Below, piece after piece: positions 1 to 8,376 of a stretch of DNA of 64,000 nucleotides (position 1 is the stretch's first letter; the number at the start of each line of letters is the position of its first letter). Under the pieces are notes generated by a model. That model saw only the letters and a program-made list of their open reading frames with translations, was not told where the DNA came from and searched no databases. The DNA is from JAIYDJ01 sp031400505 (lineage in GTDB: Bacteria; Pseudomonadota; Alphaproteobacteria; Rhodobacterales; Rhodobacteraceae). The translations under genes and the position numbers were made by a program. The DNA is taken from contig JANNPZ010000035.1 of NCBI GenBank assembly GCA_031400505.1, forward strand, positions 1-64,000, read 5' to 3'.

Positions 1-1
1 C

Positions 2-190
2 CGGATGGGCCCGGATGCGGCGGCGGTGGTGGATATCCGTTTGCGGTTCAACGGCATCGACGGCTTGCGGATCGTGGACAACTCGATCATGCCGACAATA
101 ATCTCTTCCAACACCAACGCCGCAGCGATCATGATCGGCGAAAAAGCCGCTGACATGATCAAGGCCGATCACGGGATGCCCCTTACATGA
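2..190 (+). CDS. GMC-family FAD oxidoreductase, C-terminal end (partial)
   Basis: Only the last 62 codons are in the window; the reading frame is open from base 2 to the TGA at 188-190. The residues include GLRIVDNSIMPTI, then NTNAAAIMIGEKAADMI, the C-terminal signature of choline/glucose dehydrogenase-type GMC flavoproteins, which oxidise alcohols or sugars with FAD. The substrate cannot be told from this piece. The stop overlaps the start of the next gene (ATGA), so the two are translationally coupled and this is the upstream member of the sugar-oxidation operon. Confidence 0.85.
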   Translation, partial: RMGPDAAAVVDIRLRFNGIDGLRIVDNSIMPTIISSNTNAAAIMIGEKAADMIKADHGMPLT

Positions 191-513
191 TCCGACACAT
201 CGTTCTTGTCCGCTTTCAACCCTCGGTGTCCGAAGACCGGATCGCCGCCCTTTTCAGCCAGTTGCATCAGATTGGAAAAGTGGTTCCGGGTCTGCTTTCC
301 GTCACGTCGGGCAAAAGCGAAAGCCCCGAGATGATCGAGCGCGGCTATATGCACGGGTTTGTCGCCGATTTCACCGATTGGGCGGCTTTGCAGATCTATC
401 AGGATCACCCCGACCACAAACGTCTGGGCGCCGGGCTGGTGGCAGCGGCCCAAGGCGGGATCGACGGCATTCTGGTCTTTGATCTTCCCGTGGACGACAC
501 GCCTTTGGACTGA
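187..513 (+). CDS. Dabb (stress-responsive alpha/beta-barrel) domain protein
   Basis: This 108-residue protein starts MIRHIVLVRF and has the small ferredoxin-like fold pattern of Dabb proteins, with the conserved HGFVADFTDWAALQIYQDHPDHK stretch split over residues 56-78 (HGF..DF..., YQDHPDH). Dabb proteins form dimeric barrels; some are cyclases or oxygenases in catabolic pathways, but most have no known activity. Its ATG overlaps the stop of the GMC oxidoreductase, so it belongs to that operon and may process or bind the oxidised product. The family call is firm; the role is open. Confidence 0.8.
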   Translation: MIRHIVLVRFQPSVSEDRIAALFSQLHQIGKVVPGLLSVTSGKSESPEMIERGYMHGFVADFTDWAALQIYQDHPDHKRLGAGLVAAAQGGIDGILVFDLPVDDTPLD

Positions 514-587
514 GGAAAGAAAGCTCTGGCCTAATCACGGCACAGACGGCAAATGACCGTGAACGCAGTTTGGCAGATTTGGACCAG

Positions 588-1616
588 ATGACCGCAAATC
601 GCAGACCAACCATCATCGACGTGGCAAAGCGCGCGGGCATATCGAAATCGACCGTCAGCCTTGTCTTGCAAAACAGCCCCGCCGTACGGGAAGAAACCCG
701 TGCGCTGGTGCGACGCGTGATGGCCGATCTGGGCTATGTCTACAACCGTGCTGCAGCCAACATGAGAATGTCGAATGCCGGTCTGATCGGCCTTGTGATC
801 AACGATCTGCGCAACCCGTTTTTCACCGAATTTGCCACCTCTCTGCAAATGGCCCTGGGCGAACGCGGCTATTCGACGGTTATCGCCAACACGGACGAGA
901 ACCCGAAGCTGCAGGATCAAGTCGTGAAGTCGATGATCGAACACGGTGTGTCGGCGCTGATCATGTGCCCGGCCTACGGTGACACCAGGGCCACGTTCGA
1001 CGCGATTGCGCGGGGGGGCATTCCTGCGATGCAGATGCTGCGACGGGTTGACGACAGGCTCGCGTCCTTTCCCCTGATGGCGCCCGATTACCTGACCGGC
1101 AGCCGTGAAGCGACGCGGCATCTGATCGCCGTCGGTGCGCGACGGATCGCATTTGTCGGCGGGCTCGACGGACGCGCCGTGACCGAAGAACGCAAGGCCG
1201 GCTATTTGCAGGTTCTGGCGCAAGAGGGGTTGGAGCCGACCGTCATCACCGGCAAATCGAGCCGCGAGTTTGGCCGCAATGCCGCCCGTCAGCTGCATGC
1301 AGACCGCGCTGGCCTGGATGCCGCCGTGTGTTTCAACGACCTTGTGGCCCTGGGGATGCTGTCGGGCTGCCACGAGGTCGGATGGCGCGTCGGGACGGAT
1401 TTCCGGATCATGGGTTTCGACGATATCGAAGAGGTCGCGCAGGCCTATCCGTCTCTGTCTTCGGTGCGATGCGACATTGCAGGGATCGGAGTCAAAGCCG
1501 CCATGACCGTTGTGGACTGGCTCGAAAACGGCAACGCCCCCCAGCCAGAGACCCGCACCGCGGTCAGCCTTTCCATCCGCCAGTCGAGCGGCGACGGCAC
1601 CAGGAGTTTGACATGA
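588..1616 (+). CDS. LacI-family transcriptional regulator
   Basis: The protein has 342 residues from ATG 588; a TTG at 570 would add six. Residues 9-28 (IIDVAKRAGISKSTVSLVLQ) form the LacI helix-turn-helix, followed by the hinge and a periplasmic-binding-protein-like effector domain ending near SLSIRQSS. It probably represses the sugar locus and is released by a sugar or sugar acid. Paired palindromes of LacI type (TGGAACGTTCCA and a variant, centres 21 bp apart) lie in the promoter of the divergent dehydrogenase operon at 6.54 kb and are the natural targets. The gene overlaps the aldolase gene by 4 bp. Confidence 0.9.
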   Translation: MTANRRPTIIDVAKRAGISKSTVSLVLQNSPAVREETRALVRRVMADLGYVYNRAAANMRMSNAGLIGLVINDLRNPFFTEFATSLQMALGERGYSTVIANTDENPKLQDQVVKSMIEHGVSALIMCPAYGDTRATFDAIARGGIPAMQMLRRVDDRLASFPLMAPDYLTGSREATRHLIAVGARRIAFVGGLDGRAVTEERKAGYLQVLAQEGLEPTVITGKSSREFGRNAARQLHADRAGLDAAVCFNDLVALGMLSGCHEVGWRVGTDFRIMGFDDIEEVAQAYPSLSSVRCDIAGIGVKAAMTVVDWLENGNAPQPETRTAVSLSIRQSSGDGTRSLT

Positions 1617-2257
1617 GCATTTTTGACCAGATCGCAGCGATTGGCGTGGTGCCGGTCGTGGCACTTGATGACGCGCGCCACGCGATGCCGTTGGTCGATG
1701 CACTGGCCGATGGCGGGTTGAAGGTCATCGAGGTGACCTTTCGCACCGCTGCCGCTGTTGAAACCATTCGCCAGATTGCACAGCACCGCCCAGACGTTCT
1801 GGTCGGTGCGGGGACCGTTCTGAACGAGGCACAAGCCGATGCCGCGCGTGCGGCAGGTGCGATGTTTGCCCTGTCGCCCGGCATCGACCGTGCGGTTCTG
1901 GAACATGCTTTGCAGATCGGGTTGCCCTTTGCGCCGGGCATCATGACGCCGTCGGACCTGCAGATCGCCCTGCGCGCCGAGTGCAAGCTGGTCAAGTTTT
2001 TTCCAGCCGTCGCTGCGGGCGGGCTGAACATGTTGAAAAACATCGCCGGCCCCTATCTGCATACCGGGATCGGCTTCAACCCCACCGGCGGGGTAACGCG
2101 CGACAATATGACGGATTGGTTGGGCTATGGTCCGGTGCGCGCTGTGGGGGGGACATGGATTGCCAGCAGCGCCGATATCGCGGCGGAAAACTGGGATGTC
2201 ATCCGCCACAATGCCGCCGAGGCGGCCAGCTTGGTTCGAAGGCTGCGCGGCAATTGA
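1613..2257 (+). CDS. 2-dehydro-3-deoxy-phosphogluconate/galactonate-type aldolase (KDPG aldolase family)
   Basis: The protein has 214 residues, the normal length for KDPG/KDPGal aldolases. These class I aldolases split a 2-keto-3-deoxy-6-phosphosugar acid into pyruvate and glyceraldehyde 3-phosphate. The Schiff-base lysine is K128 in KLVKFFPA, and the catalytic glutamate is E40 in KVIEVTFRT. GAGTVL and the phosphate-binding GG near TPTGGV are also present. The start at 1613 overlaps the LacI stop (ATGA); the longer open frame upstream is only a shadow inside the regulator gene. With the convergent kinase it completes a KDG-to-pyruvate route. KDPG and KDPGal specificity cannot be told apart here. 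Confidence 0.9.
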   Translation: MSIFDQIAAIGVVPVVALDDARHAMPLVDALADGGLKVIEVTFRTAAAVETIRQIAQHRPDVLVGAGTVLNEAQADAARAAGAMFALSPGIDRAVLEHALQIGLPFAPGIMTPSDLQIALRAECKLVKFFPAVAAGGLNMLKNIAGPYLHTGIGFNPTGGVTRDNMTDWLGYGPVRAVGGTWIASSADIAAENWDVIRHNAAEAASLVRRLRGN

Positions 2258-2263
2258 ACGGGC

Positions 2264-3193
2264 TCATTTCAACGAAGGGACAAAAGCCTTGGGCAGTCGG
2301 GCGCCCGGATGCCGGATCACCTCGCCAGAAAACCTTTGCCCGGCGGTGACGGCCATTTCGGGCGTCTGCCCGAGCAGACGCGCCGCAAGATAACCCGCGT
2401 TGAACCCATCACCTGCCCCGGTGGTATCGCGGATACCGTGAACCGCTGGTGTCGGCAGGGTTTTGATATGACCGGCGGACAGAACCCAAACGGGCCCAGC
2501 CCCGTCCTTTACCGCGATTTCGGCTATGCCGGCGGATGCAAGGCGCGCAATCGTCGCTTTCGGTGTCATGTCGCCCCAGACCGCCGCCTCGTCGTCAAAG
2601 CTCGGCAGGGCAATATCGGTCAGTTCCAGCACCTGCGGAACGACGTGCCGCACCTCGTCCAGCGACGCCCACAGCCGGGGTCGAATGTTTGGATCGAACG
2701 ACACGCGCGCGCCGTTTGCTTTTGCCTGGGCCAGCACGGCAAACAGCGTTTCACGGTCAGCCGGCGACAGGATCGCCACTGTGATGCCCGAAAGATGGAT
2801 CAGCCCGGCCCCGGCAACAGCCCGCGCCAAAGCGCCCGCGTCAGAGGCCAAACCACGCGCGGCAGAGGTGTCGCGCCAATAGTGAAAGCTGCGCTCGACC
2901 CCGTTCAGCTCGATCAGGTAAAGCCCCATGATGCGCATCGGATCACGGCCGAGAACCGATACATCTAGGCCATCCGCAGTCAGCTCGGCGACAAACTCAT
3001 CGGAAATCCGGTCCTGCCCAACCCGCGTGGCAAAGCCCACCGATGCGCGCCCCTGCAAAACCTGCGCCATGTGCCAAGCGGTGTTGAAGGTATCACCAGC
3101 AAAGCCACGCCGGTAGTGTCCATCACCAACCGGGGCCAGCTCTACCATCGCTTCGCCCACGGCGACCGTGTTAAGGTTCATGAATTCAGGCAT
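2264..3193 (-). CDS. PfkB-family sugar kinase, probably 2-keto-3-deoxygluconate kinase
   Basis: This 309-residue ribokinase/PfkB-family protein has the N-terminal VAVGEAMVEL, a central substrate lid and the C-terminal DTTGAGDGFNAGYLA motif with the catalytic Asp. It would phosphorylate 2-keto-3-deoxygluconate (or a close sugar acid), supplying the aldolase encoded convergently 6 bp away. I chose the ATG at 3193, which overlaps the stop of the upstream FAD oxidoreductase by 8 bp and has GGAAGG a few bases upstream. MNLN at 3181 is an alternative start. Confidence 0.85.
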   Translation of the reverse strand: MPEFMNLNTVAVGEAMVELAPVGDGHYRRGFAGDTFNTAWHMAQVLQGRASVGFATRVGQDRISDEFVAELTADGLDVSVLGRDPMRIMGLYLIELNGVERSFHYWRDTSAARGLASDAGALARAVAGAGLIHLSGITVAILSPADRETLFAVLAQAKANGARVSFDPNIRPRLWASLDEVRHVVPQVLELTDIALPSFDDEAAVWGDMTPKATIARLASAGIAEIAVKDGAGPVWVLSAGHIKTLPTPAVHGIRDTTGAGDGFNAGYLAARLLGQTPEMAVTAGQRFSGEVIRHPGARLPKAFVPSLK

Positions 3194-5282
3194 CGTGCGC
3201 CTTCCCGTGGCCCGGATCAAACACCGCGCCGGTCAGCCATGCCGGCCAATCGCGCTCAAAGAACGGTTTGGCGGTGTCGTCATGGCTGCGATTGGGGCGC
3301 GAGGAAAGCTGCACCTTTCCTTCCTCCAGCCGAACCAGAATTTGTTCACCCTGATCGCGGTCACGCTCTTTTCGGAATCGCACATCGTGCAAGGGGCCGG
3401 ATCTGGCCATCGGGATGGCCTCGCCTGCCGGATCGCAGATCGCCCGTGCGCCGCGGCTGCCGCCACCTTGACCGATGTAGTGATGCAAGGCTGCCAGCAC
3501 CGCCTCTGAGGCAAGTGCCATTTGCTGCCATTGCAGAACCCGGGCAATCTCTCCGCCGCGCGTGAACGAAATGCCATTGTCGCGGATCGCCTGGTTCAAC
3601 CGCGCTGCCGCTTGCAAAGCCGAGGCAACGTTGTCGGAATTGCACAGAATGCCCGCATGATCGCTCATCCTAGCCTGCACCTCGGCCTTGATGGTGCGAG
3701 CACTCAATGCGCTGCCTGGTTGCAGAACGCGGTCGATCTGATCCAGCGCCTGTTCAAGCAGTGTCACGATTGCGTCTTGCGCAAATGTCTGCCTCACGCC
3801 GCTTGCCGCGATATGTTCGGCGGCGCGGGTTCCCATGACCTGCCCTGAATTCAGCGCAGCCCCACCGGGACGGGTCACGCCGTGCGTTCCAGCCGCTTCG
3901 CCTATGGTATATAGCCCGTTCAGATTGCTGCGACCCCAGGTATCCACGGCAATACCGCCATTCATATGCTGGTTGTTGACAGCAAACTCCAGAGGATCGC
4001 GGCGGATATCGACCTTGTAGCGCAGGTAGAGTTCGATAGAGAGCGGGTTCATTTGGCGCAGCCGGTCGATCGGCTGTTCCTGTACCGCCCCGGCGCGACC
4101 CAGATAGGCCGCAACATCTGCATCGAGCCTTTCAAGACTGAACGACAAGTCTCCCGGCACAGGGTCTGGATTGCGGTTGAAATCCATGAACACCCGCCGC
4201 CCGGACTGAGTTTGCCGTGTGATCGCCAGATCGACAAGGCTTGATCCGAAGTCAAGCATCCGGGTGGCGTGGAACGGCCATTGATACCCTTTGCGGAAGA
4301 TGTTCGAGGCCAGTTCCTGCGTGGTTCGATAATAGTCGGCCAGAAAGTTATGCTCGGTGCCCGCTGCATCGACCGAAAAGACATACGGAATGGCTTGTAC
4401 ATAGGTGCCCGACAGGTTCCACGGAAAGCCTTCGCGGCGGGTTCCGATGCCGAACTGGCTTTCGGTGAGGTTGACGAGGGTTACACCCGCTTCCAGCGCC
4501 AGACCCAAGGAACCGAAGCAGCCATTCGGGAACACGGAGTCTCGGTAAAGCTCCCCGGGCCCGCCTGCGGCGATGACCAGCGTTGTGCAATGAAACAGGG
4601 TCAGGCCAAGGGGATTCTCCGGCCTCTGTGCCTTTGGACGCACCGCAAGGATGCCGGCAACCCTGCGCCGGTCGCCTTGCCCTTCGACCAGAACCCGAAT
4701 GCCGGTCGTCTGGTTGAAGACAGGTATCCCCAACCGGATAGCTTCGGTTGCCAGCACCTTGACCATAAGGCGCGACGTTCGCGGCCCGCAACTTGTGGCG
4801 CGGCCCACGTCATCATGGTCGGTCTTATAGCGCAGCGTGCCGCCAAAAGCGTCTTGCGGCAGCGGCAAGCCAAGGTATTGCAACGACGCCATCGCACGCA
4901 CCGAACCCACCGCCTCGACATAGGCGGTGTCTTCGTCCATCGCCCCGCCGGCCCGGATTGCCCGGGCCATGTCCTTGAAGTTGTCGCCGCGGTCCGAGGT
5001 GTTGGCGGTGTGCAATGTCTGCTTGTCCGACCCCGAACAGGCCGAGGTACCACCCCAGGCACTTTGGCTGATGACCACAACATCTGTGCGGCGACGCTTC
5101 AGTTCCACCGCCGCGCGTAGGCCGGCTGCGCCACTGCCCAGAATCACGGTGCCGCAGGTGTGAACCGGCACATGGTGGCCATGCACCAGGACCGAAGTTT
5201 CAATTTCAGGCTCTGCCTCCAGTCGGGGCATGTCGATGTCGGTCAGAGCGTTCAGGATGTCTTGCGGGATGGTCTGGGCCAT
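3186..5282 (-). CDS. FAD-dependent oxidoreductase, fumarate reductase/succinate dehydrogenase flavoprotein-like
   Basis: This 698-residue FAD_binding_2 protein has a dinucleotide site GSGAAGLRAA near residue 50, GGTSACSGSD in the flavin contact region, and the late motif TRPGGAALNSGQVMG, where the family closes round the flavin. No Fe-S subunit gene or membrane anchor lies nearby, so it is probably a soluble dehydrogenase or oxidase of a sugar-derived acid, not respiratory SdhA. It sits between the Gfo/Idh dehydrogenase (18 bp upstream) and the kinase (overlapping), in one - strand operon. The exact substrate is not known. Confidence 0.85.
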   Translation of the reverse strand: MAQTIPQDILNALTDIDMPRLEAEPEIETSVLVHGHHVPVHTCGTVILGSGAAGLRAAVELKRRRTDVVVISQSAWGGTSACSGSDKQTLHTANTSDRGDNFKDMARAIRAGGAMDEDTAYVEAVGSVRAMASLQYLGLPLPQDAFGGTLRYKTDHDDVGRATSCGPRTSRLMVKVLATEAIRLGIPVFNQTTGIRVLVEGQGDRRRVAGILAVRPKAQRPENPLGLTLFHCTTLVIAAGGPGELYRDSVFPNGCFGSLGLALEAGVTLVNLTESQFGIGTRREGFPWNLSGTYVQAIPYVFSVDAAGTEHNFLADYYRTTQELASNIFRKGYQWPFHATRMLDFGSSLVDLAITRQTQSGRRVFMDFNRNPDPVPGDLSFSLERLDADVAAYLGRAGAVQEQPIDRLRQMNPLSIELYLRYKVDIRRDPLEFAVNNQHMNGGIAVDTWGRSNLNGLYTIGEAAGTHGVTRPGGAALNSGQVMGTRAAEHIAASGVRQTFAQDAIVTLLEQALDQIDRVLQPGSALSARTIKAEVQARMSDHAGILCNSDNVASALQAAARLNQAIRDNGISFTRGGEIARVLQWQQMALASEAVLAALHHYIGQGGGSRGARAICDPAGEAIPMARSGPLHDVRFRKERDRDQGEQILVRLEEGKVQLSSRPNRSHDDTAKPFFERDWPAWLTGAVFDPGHGKAHDA

Positions 5283-5300
5283 GGTTGCGCCTTCTCGAAC

Positions 5301-6464
5301 TCAGGCAATCGAAACCCAGACACCACGGCGCGCGGATTCCATGCAGGCGTCAACGATCTGGCAGATGTGATGGCCGGCCTCGAATGTCGGCCACATTGCT
5401 TGCCCTGTGGTGATCGACCGGATCACCTCTGCCGCTTCGATGATCTTGGACTCGTTGTAGCCAAGCGCAAAGTTTGGAAGCGGCAGGAAGGCGCGAAACG
5501 TTTCATTCTCTGGACCCACATCAATTTCGCGGAAACCCCTGCGGCCCTTGGCATCGGCGCTGCTGTAAAACCGCAGGCGGTTCACCTCGTCATAGGTGTA
5601 GGACAAACTGCCCTTGGTGCCATAGACCTCGTAGGTCTGCATGAACTTGCGACCCGTTGCCACGCGGCTGAAATCGACCAGCCCGCGCGCGCCATTGGCG
5701 AATTTGCACAAGATATTTGTGCCATCGGGATTGGTCACATCCGACCACTGCTCTTGGCCCGTCAGTGCGGCCTGTTCGCCAAAGCCAAGCCCCGAAACCA
5801 CCGGACGGCGCGGTGTTACGATGAAGTTGTCGGCGATCAGTTCGCTGACCCGACCCACCAGAAAATCCATGAAACTGAACACATGCGTACCAGTATCGCC
5901 GACGATGCCGGTCGGGGCAAGCTTCCCGTCAGCGCGCCACATGAACGGCGTCAGCGGGTCGCCATACATGTCAATGTGCTGGCAGGCCTTGAACAGCTTG
6001 ATCTCGCCGATCTCGCCCGCGGAGATGATATCGCGCGCCAGATCATGGACAGGATTGCGTGGAAAGGCGTGGCCGACCCGGGTGATAAGACCCTTTGCCG
6101 CTGCGATGTCTGCCAGTTCGCGGGCCTGCGCCGCCGTATCGGCCAAAGGCTTTTCGCAATACACATGCTTGCCTGCCAGCAGTGCGGCCTTGGCCACTTC
6201 GTAGTGCAGGCTATCGGGCAGGCAGATGTCGATCAGGTCAATGTCGGGGTCCGAAATTGCATCGCGCCATGAATGCAGGATTTTGGCCCCCGGCGCACGA
6301 AAGGCCAACTCGGCCGCAGCTTTGGGATTTGCCTCGACCAGGGCCACAACTCTGGCTGTACCACCGGCGGTGCCCATGAAATGCGGAAAGGTCTGATAGG
6401 CCATCGTGTGGATCTTGCCCATCCAGCCCGCTGCGCCCAGAACTGCAACTCTGACTTCCGCCAT
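5301..6464 (-). CDS. Gfo/Idh/MocA-family NAD(P)-dependent dehydrogenase
   Basis: This 387-residue protein has a Rossmann start VAVLGAAGWMGKIH, the catalytic EKP motif in CEKPLADT near residue 100, and the C-terminal mixed-sheet domain with HIDMYGDP and GDTGTH. Members oxidise or dehydrate sugars, cyclitols and sugar acids. The annotated start is ATG 6464 with AAGGAC just upstream; the extra 21 codons further out lack a better site. It is the first gene of the - strand operon (dehydrogenase, FAD oxidoreductase, kinase) and its promoter holds two LacI-type operators. Confidence 0.9.
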   Translation of the reverse strand: MAEVRVAVLGAAGWMGKIHTMAYQTFPHFMGTAGGTARVVALVEANPKAAAELAFRAPGAKILHSWRDAISDPDIDLIDICLPDSLHYEVAKAALLAGKHVYCEKPLADTAAQARELADIAAAKGLITRVGHAFPRNPVHDLARDIISAGEIGEIKLFKACQHIDMYGDPLTPFMWRADGKLAPTGIVGDTGTHVFSFMDFLVGRVSELIADNFIVTPRRPVVSGLGFGEQAALTGQEQWSDVTNPDGTNILCKFANGARGLVDFSRVATGRKFMQTYEVYGTKGSLSYTYDEVNRLRFYSSADAKGRRGFREIDVGPENETFRAFLPLPNFALGYNESKIIEAAEVIRSITTGQAMWPTFEAGHHICQIVDACMESARRGVWVSIA

Positions 6465-6536
6465 TTCAGGTCCTTCAGATTGAAATGCACCCCAAAACCA
6501 ATGCACCTTGTCGGAATCTGGGTTCATCTGTGAATA

Positions 6537-6579
6537 TGGAACGTTCCATTTTGCTAATGTAACGTTCCAAAGTTGTCAA
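6537..6579 (-). promoter_or_regulatory. Promoter with two LacI-type operators 21 bp apart
   Basis: Read on the - strand, TTGACA (6574-6579) is followed after 17 bp by TAGCAA (6551-6556). The first operator TGTAACGTTCCA (6558-6569, + strand reading) lies between these boxes. The second, the perfect palindrome TGGAACGTTCCA (6537-6548), lies downstream of the -10. Both have the central CG typical of LacI-family sites and their centres are 21 bp, two helical turns, apart. The LacI-family protein encoded at 588-1616 is the likely ligand. This would control the Gfo/Idh-FAD-kinase operon. Confidence 0.7.
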
Positions 6580-6737
6580 GATTCCTATTCAGCGAAGGCG
6601 CGTGGCAATGGCCGTTGTGTTGCGAAAAACTGCCGCTGCGGCAATGCAGGATCGCTCCGGGTGGTTTGATGCGGATGAACCCACCCAGGATCGTGGCTAT
6701 CGGACTGGTAGACTCATGGCGCGAAAGGTCCGGGCCT

Positions 6738-6826
6738 TGGGTTGACACACTCGTTGCCCCGATATCCCGATGATCGAAGACGGGGAAAACAGCGGTATGC
6801 GCGCCGAGTTATGGGTTGACACACTC
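6738..6826. repeat. 15-bp direct repeat in long intergenic region
   Basis: TGGGTTGACACACTC occurs at 6738-6752 and again at 6812-6826, 74 bp apart in the same orientation, inside the 750-bp gap between the dehydrogenase promoter and the ABC transporter operon. Each copy contains a TTGACA box but no good -10 follows. The reverse complement begins like some insertion-sequence ends, so this may be a scar. No gene with coding character was seen in 6580-7214. Confidence 0.6.
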
Positions 6827-7214
6827 TGGTCATAGCATGCACTTTGAATAAGTGATCAATCAAATTCAGGGCTCGATCCGCCTTCGTGAAGTGAAAGTCG
6901 ATAGCCACCGCAGATAAGCGATGCCGTGATGAAAAAGGATCTGGTCACCTTGCCGAACCTTCGTTTTTCAAAACCTCTCGCCGTATCGACTCTGGCTTTT
7001 CCGCCTGCAAAGACATCAGCCCCAAAGTTCCGAATTGGCGGCCAGCGCGTACGATATCTTCCGAAAACCCGTCGGAAAAAACCGGTCAGACTGGTCTGGG
7101 GCGCGCGCCTTTTGGTAACAGCGATCACGTTCTCGGGACATGTGCCTTCGATTTTTGTCTGCGTGGCTGGTCCCTGCCGGCCTGATCGACTTAGCAACAA
7201 AGGAGTGACTGAAA

Positions 7215-8336
7215 ATGGACGTCCTTGACCAACTTGGTGCCCTTCGTGAAGGCAAGCTAAGCCGCCGGGCTTTCAATCGCTCGCTGTTTGCGCTTGGCAT
7301 CAGCACTGTGATGATTCCGGTGCTGCCGCGCCGGACGATTGCATCGCCCGCGGATCACGCGACCTGGTTTACCTGGGGCGGGTTCGATGTTCCGGACTAT
7401 TTCGACGAATACGTGGCCAAGCGTGGCGAGCTGCCCAACTTTTCAACTTATGGGTCGGCGGAAGAGGCGCTGAACAAACTGCAGTCGGGCTTTGTTGCCG
7501 ATATTGCCATGCCCTGCATGACGGATGTGCCGCGCTGGTCGGATACCGGCCTGTTTCAGCCGATCGATACGTCGCGCCTGTCGAACTGGGCCGATATCAT
7601 GCCCGATCTTTGGAATGTTCCTTATAACCTCAAAGACGGCAAGCCGTGGCTGGTGCCATGGGAGTGGGGTCAGACCTCTATCGTCTACCGGACAGACATG
7701 TTCGAGCTTCAGGGCGAAGAAAGCTGGGACATGCTTTGGGACCCGCGCTATGCCGGGCGACTTGGAATGCTGGGCGGGGGCGGTGATGCATGGTGGTGTG
7801 CCGCGATCAAAGCGGGCGTGCCCTTTGATCAGATCCATACCGATGAAGCGTTCGCGAAAATCTCTGCAGTGCTGCGTGAACAGCGCCCACTGATCCGAGT
7901 CTATTCCGATGATACGACCTCGACCGATACCGCCTTGGCGGCGGGTGAACTTGTGGCCTGCATGGCCTGGAACAGTTCGGCCGTCAGCCTGATCGGCCAG
8001 GAGGTTCCGGTCAAGTTTGCCAAGCCCAAGGAAGGTGCACTGACCTGGGTTTGCGGGCAGATGCTGCATGCACAGGCCCCCAATCTCGACAGCGCTTATG
8101 ATATTCTGGATTCACTGCTCAGCGAGGCAGCGACGGCCGCTCTGATCACCGGGTCTGGTTATGGCGGAAGCAATCGCAAGGCCTATGACAGGTTCACCGA
8201 CGAAGAACTTGCCGCTTTGGGTCTGTCGCGCAATCCGATGGAAATCCTCGAGGCGGGGCATCTTGGCATTCCGCAGACCGCCGAGTGGGACCGCCGGATG
8301 ACCGAGACCTGGGAGCAGATCAAGCTTGGCTTCTAG
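7215..8336 (+). CDS. Periplasmic substrate-binding protein of a PotD/PotF-like ABC transporter, Tat-exported
   Basis: This 373-residue protein starts 9 bp after an AAAGGAG ribosome site. Its N-terminus carries a twin-arginine motif (SRRAFNRSL) before a hydrophobic stretch, so it is probably exported folded. The mature part is a type II binding protein of the spermidine/putrescine family, with TWGGFDVPDYFDEY and AMPCMTDVPRW. It is followed by two permeases and an ATPase. The downstream demethylases suggest that the ligand is an N-methylated amine or betaine and not a plain polyamine; that is inference. Confidence 0.88.
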   Translation: MDVLDQLGALREGKLSRRAFNRSLFALGISTVMIPVLPRRTIASPADHATWFTWGGFDVPDYFDEYVAKRGELPNFSTYGSAEEALNKLQSGFVADIAMPCMTDVPRWSDTGLFQPIDTSRLSNWADIMPDLWNVPYNLKDGKPWLVPWEWGQTSIVYRTDMFELQGEESWDMLWDPRYAGRLGMLGGGGDAWWCAAIKAGVPFDQIHTDEAFAKISAVLREQRPLIRVYSDDTTSTDTALAAGELVACMAWNSSAVSLIGQEVPVKFAKPKEGALTWVCGQMLHAQAPNLDSAYDILDSLLSEAATAALITGSGYGGSNRKAYDRFTDEELAALGLSRNPMEILEAGHLGIPQTAEWDRRMTETWEQIKLGF

Positions 8337-8376
8337 ACCCTGACGCCGCCTAAGACCTGACTGGGGACCCTGAACC

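Noticed and set aside
1328..1612. Long upstream extension of the KDPG aldolase
   Set aside because: It lies out of frame within the LacI gene; the ATGA overlap at 1613 is the natural start.
5160..6272. 370-codon + strand open frame opposite the Gfo/Idh gene
   Set aside because: Antisense shadow; the - strand product has the full Rossmann and EKP motifs.
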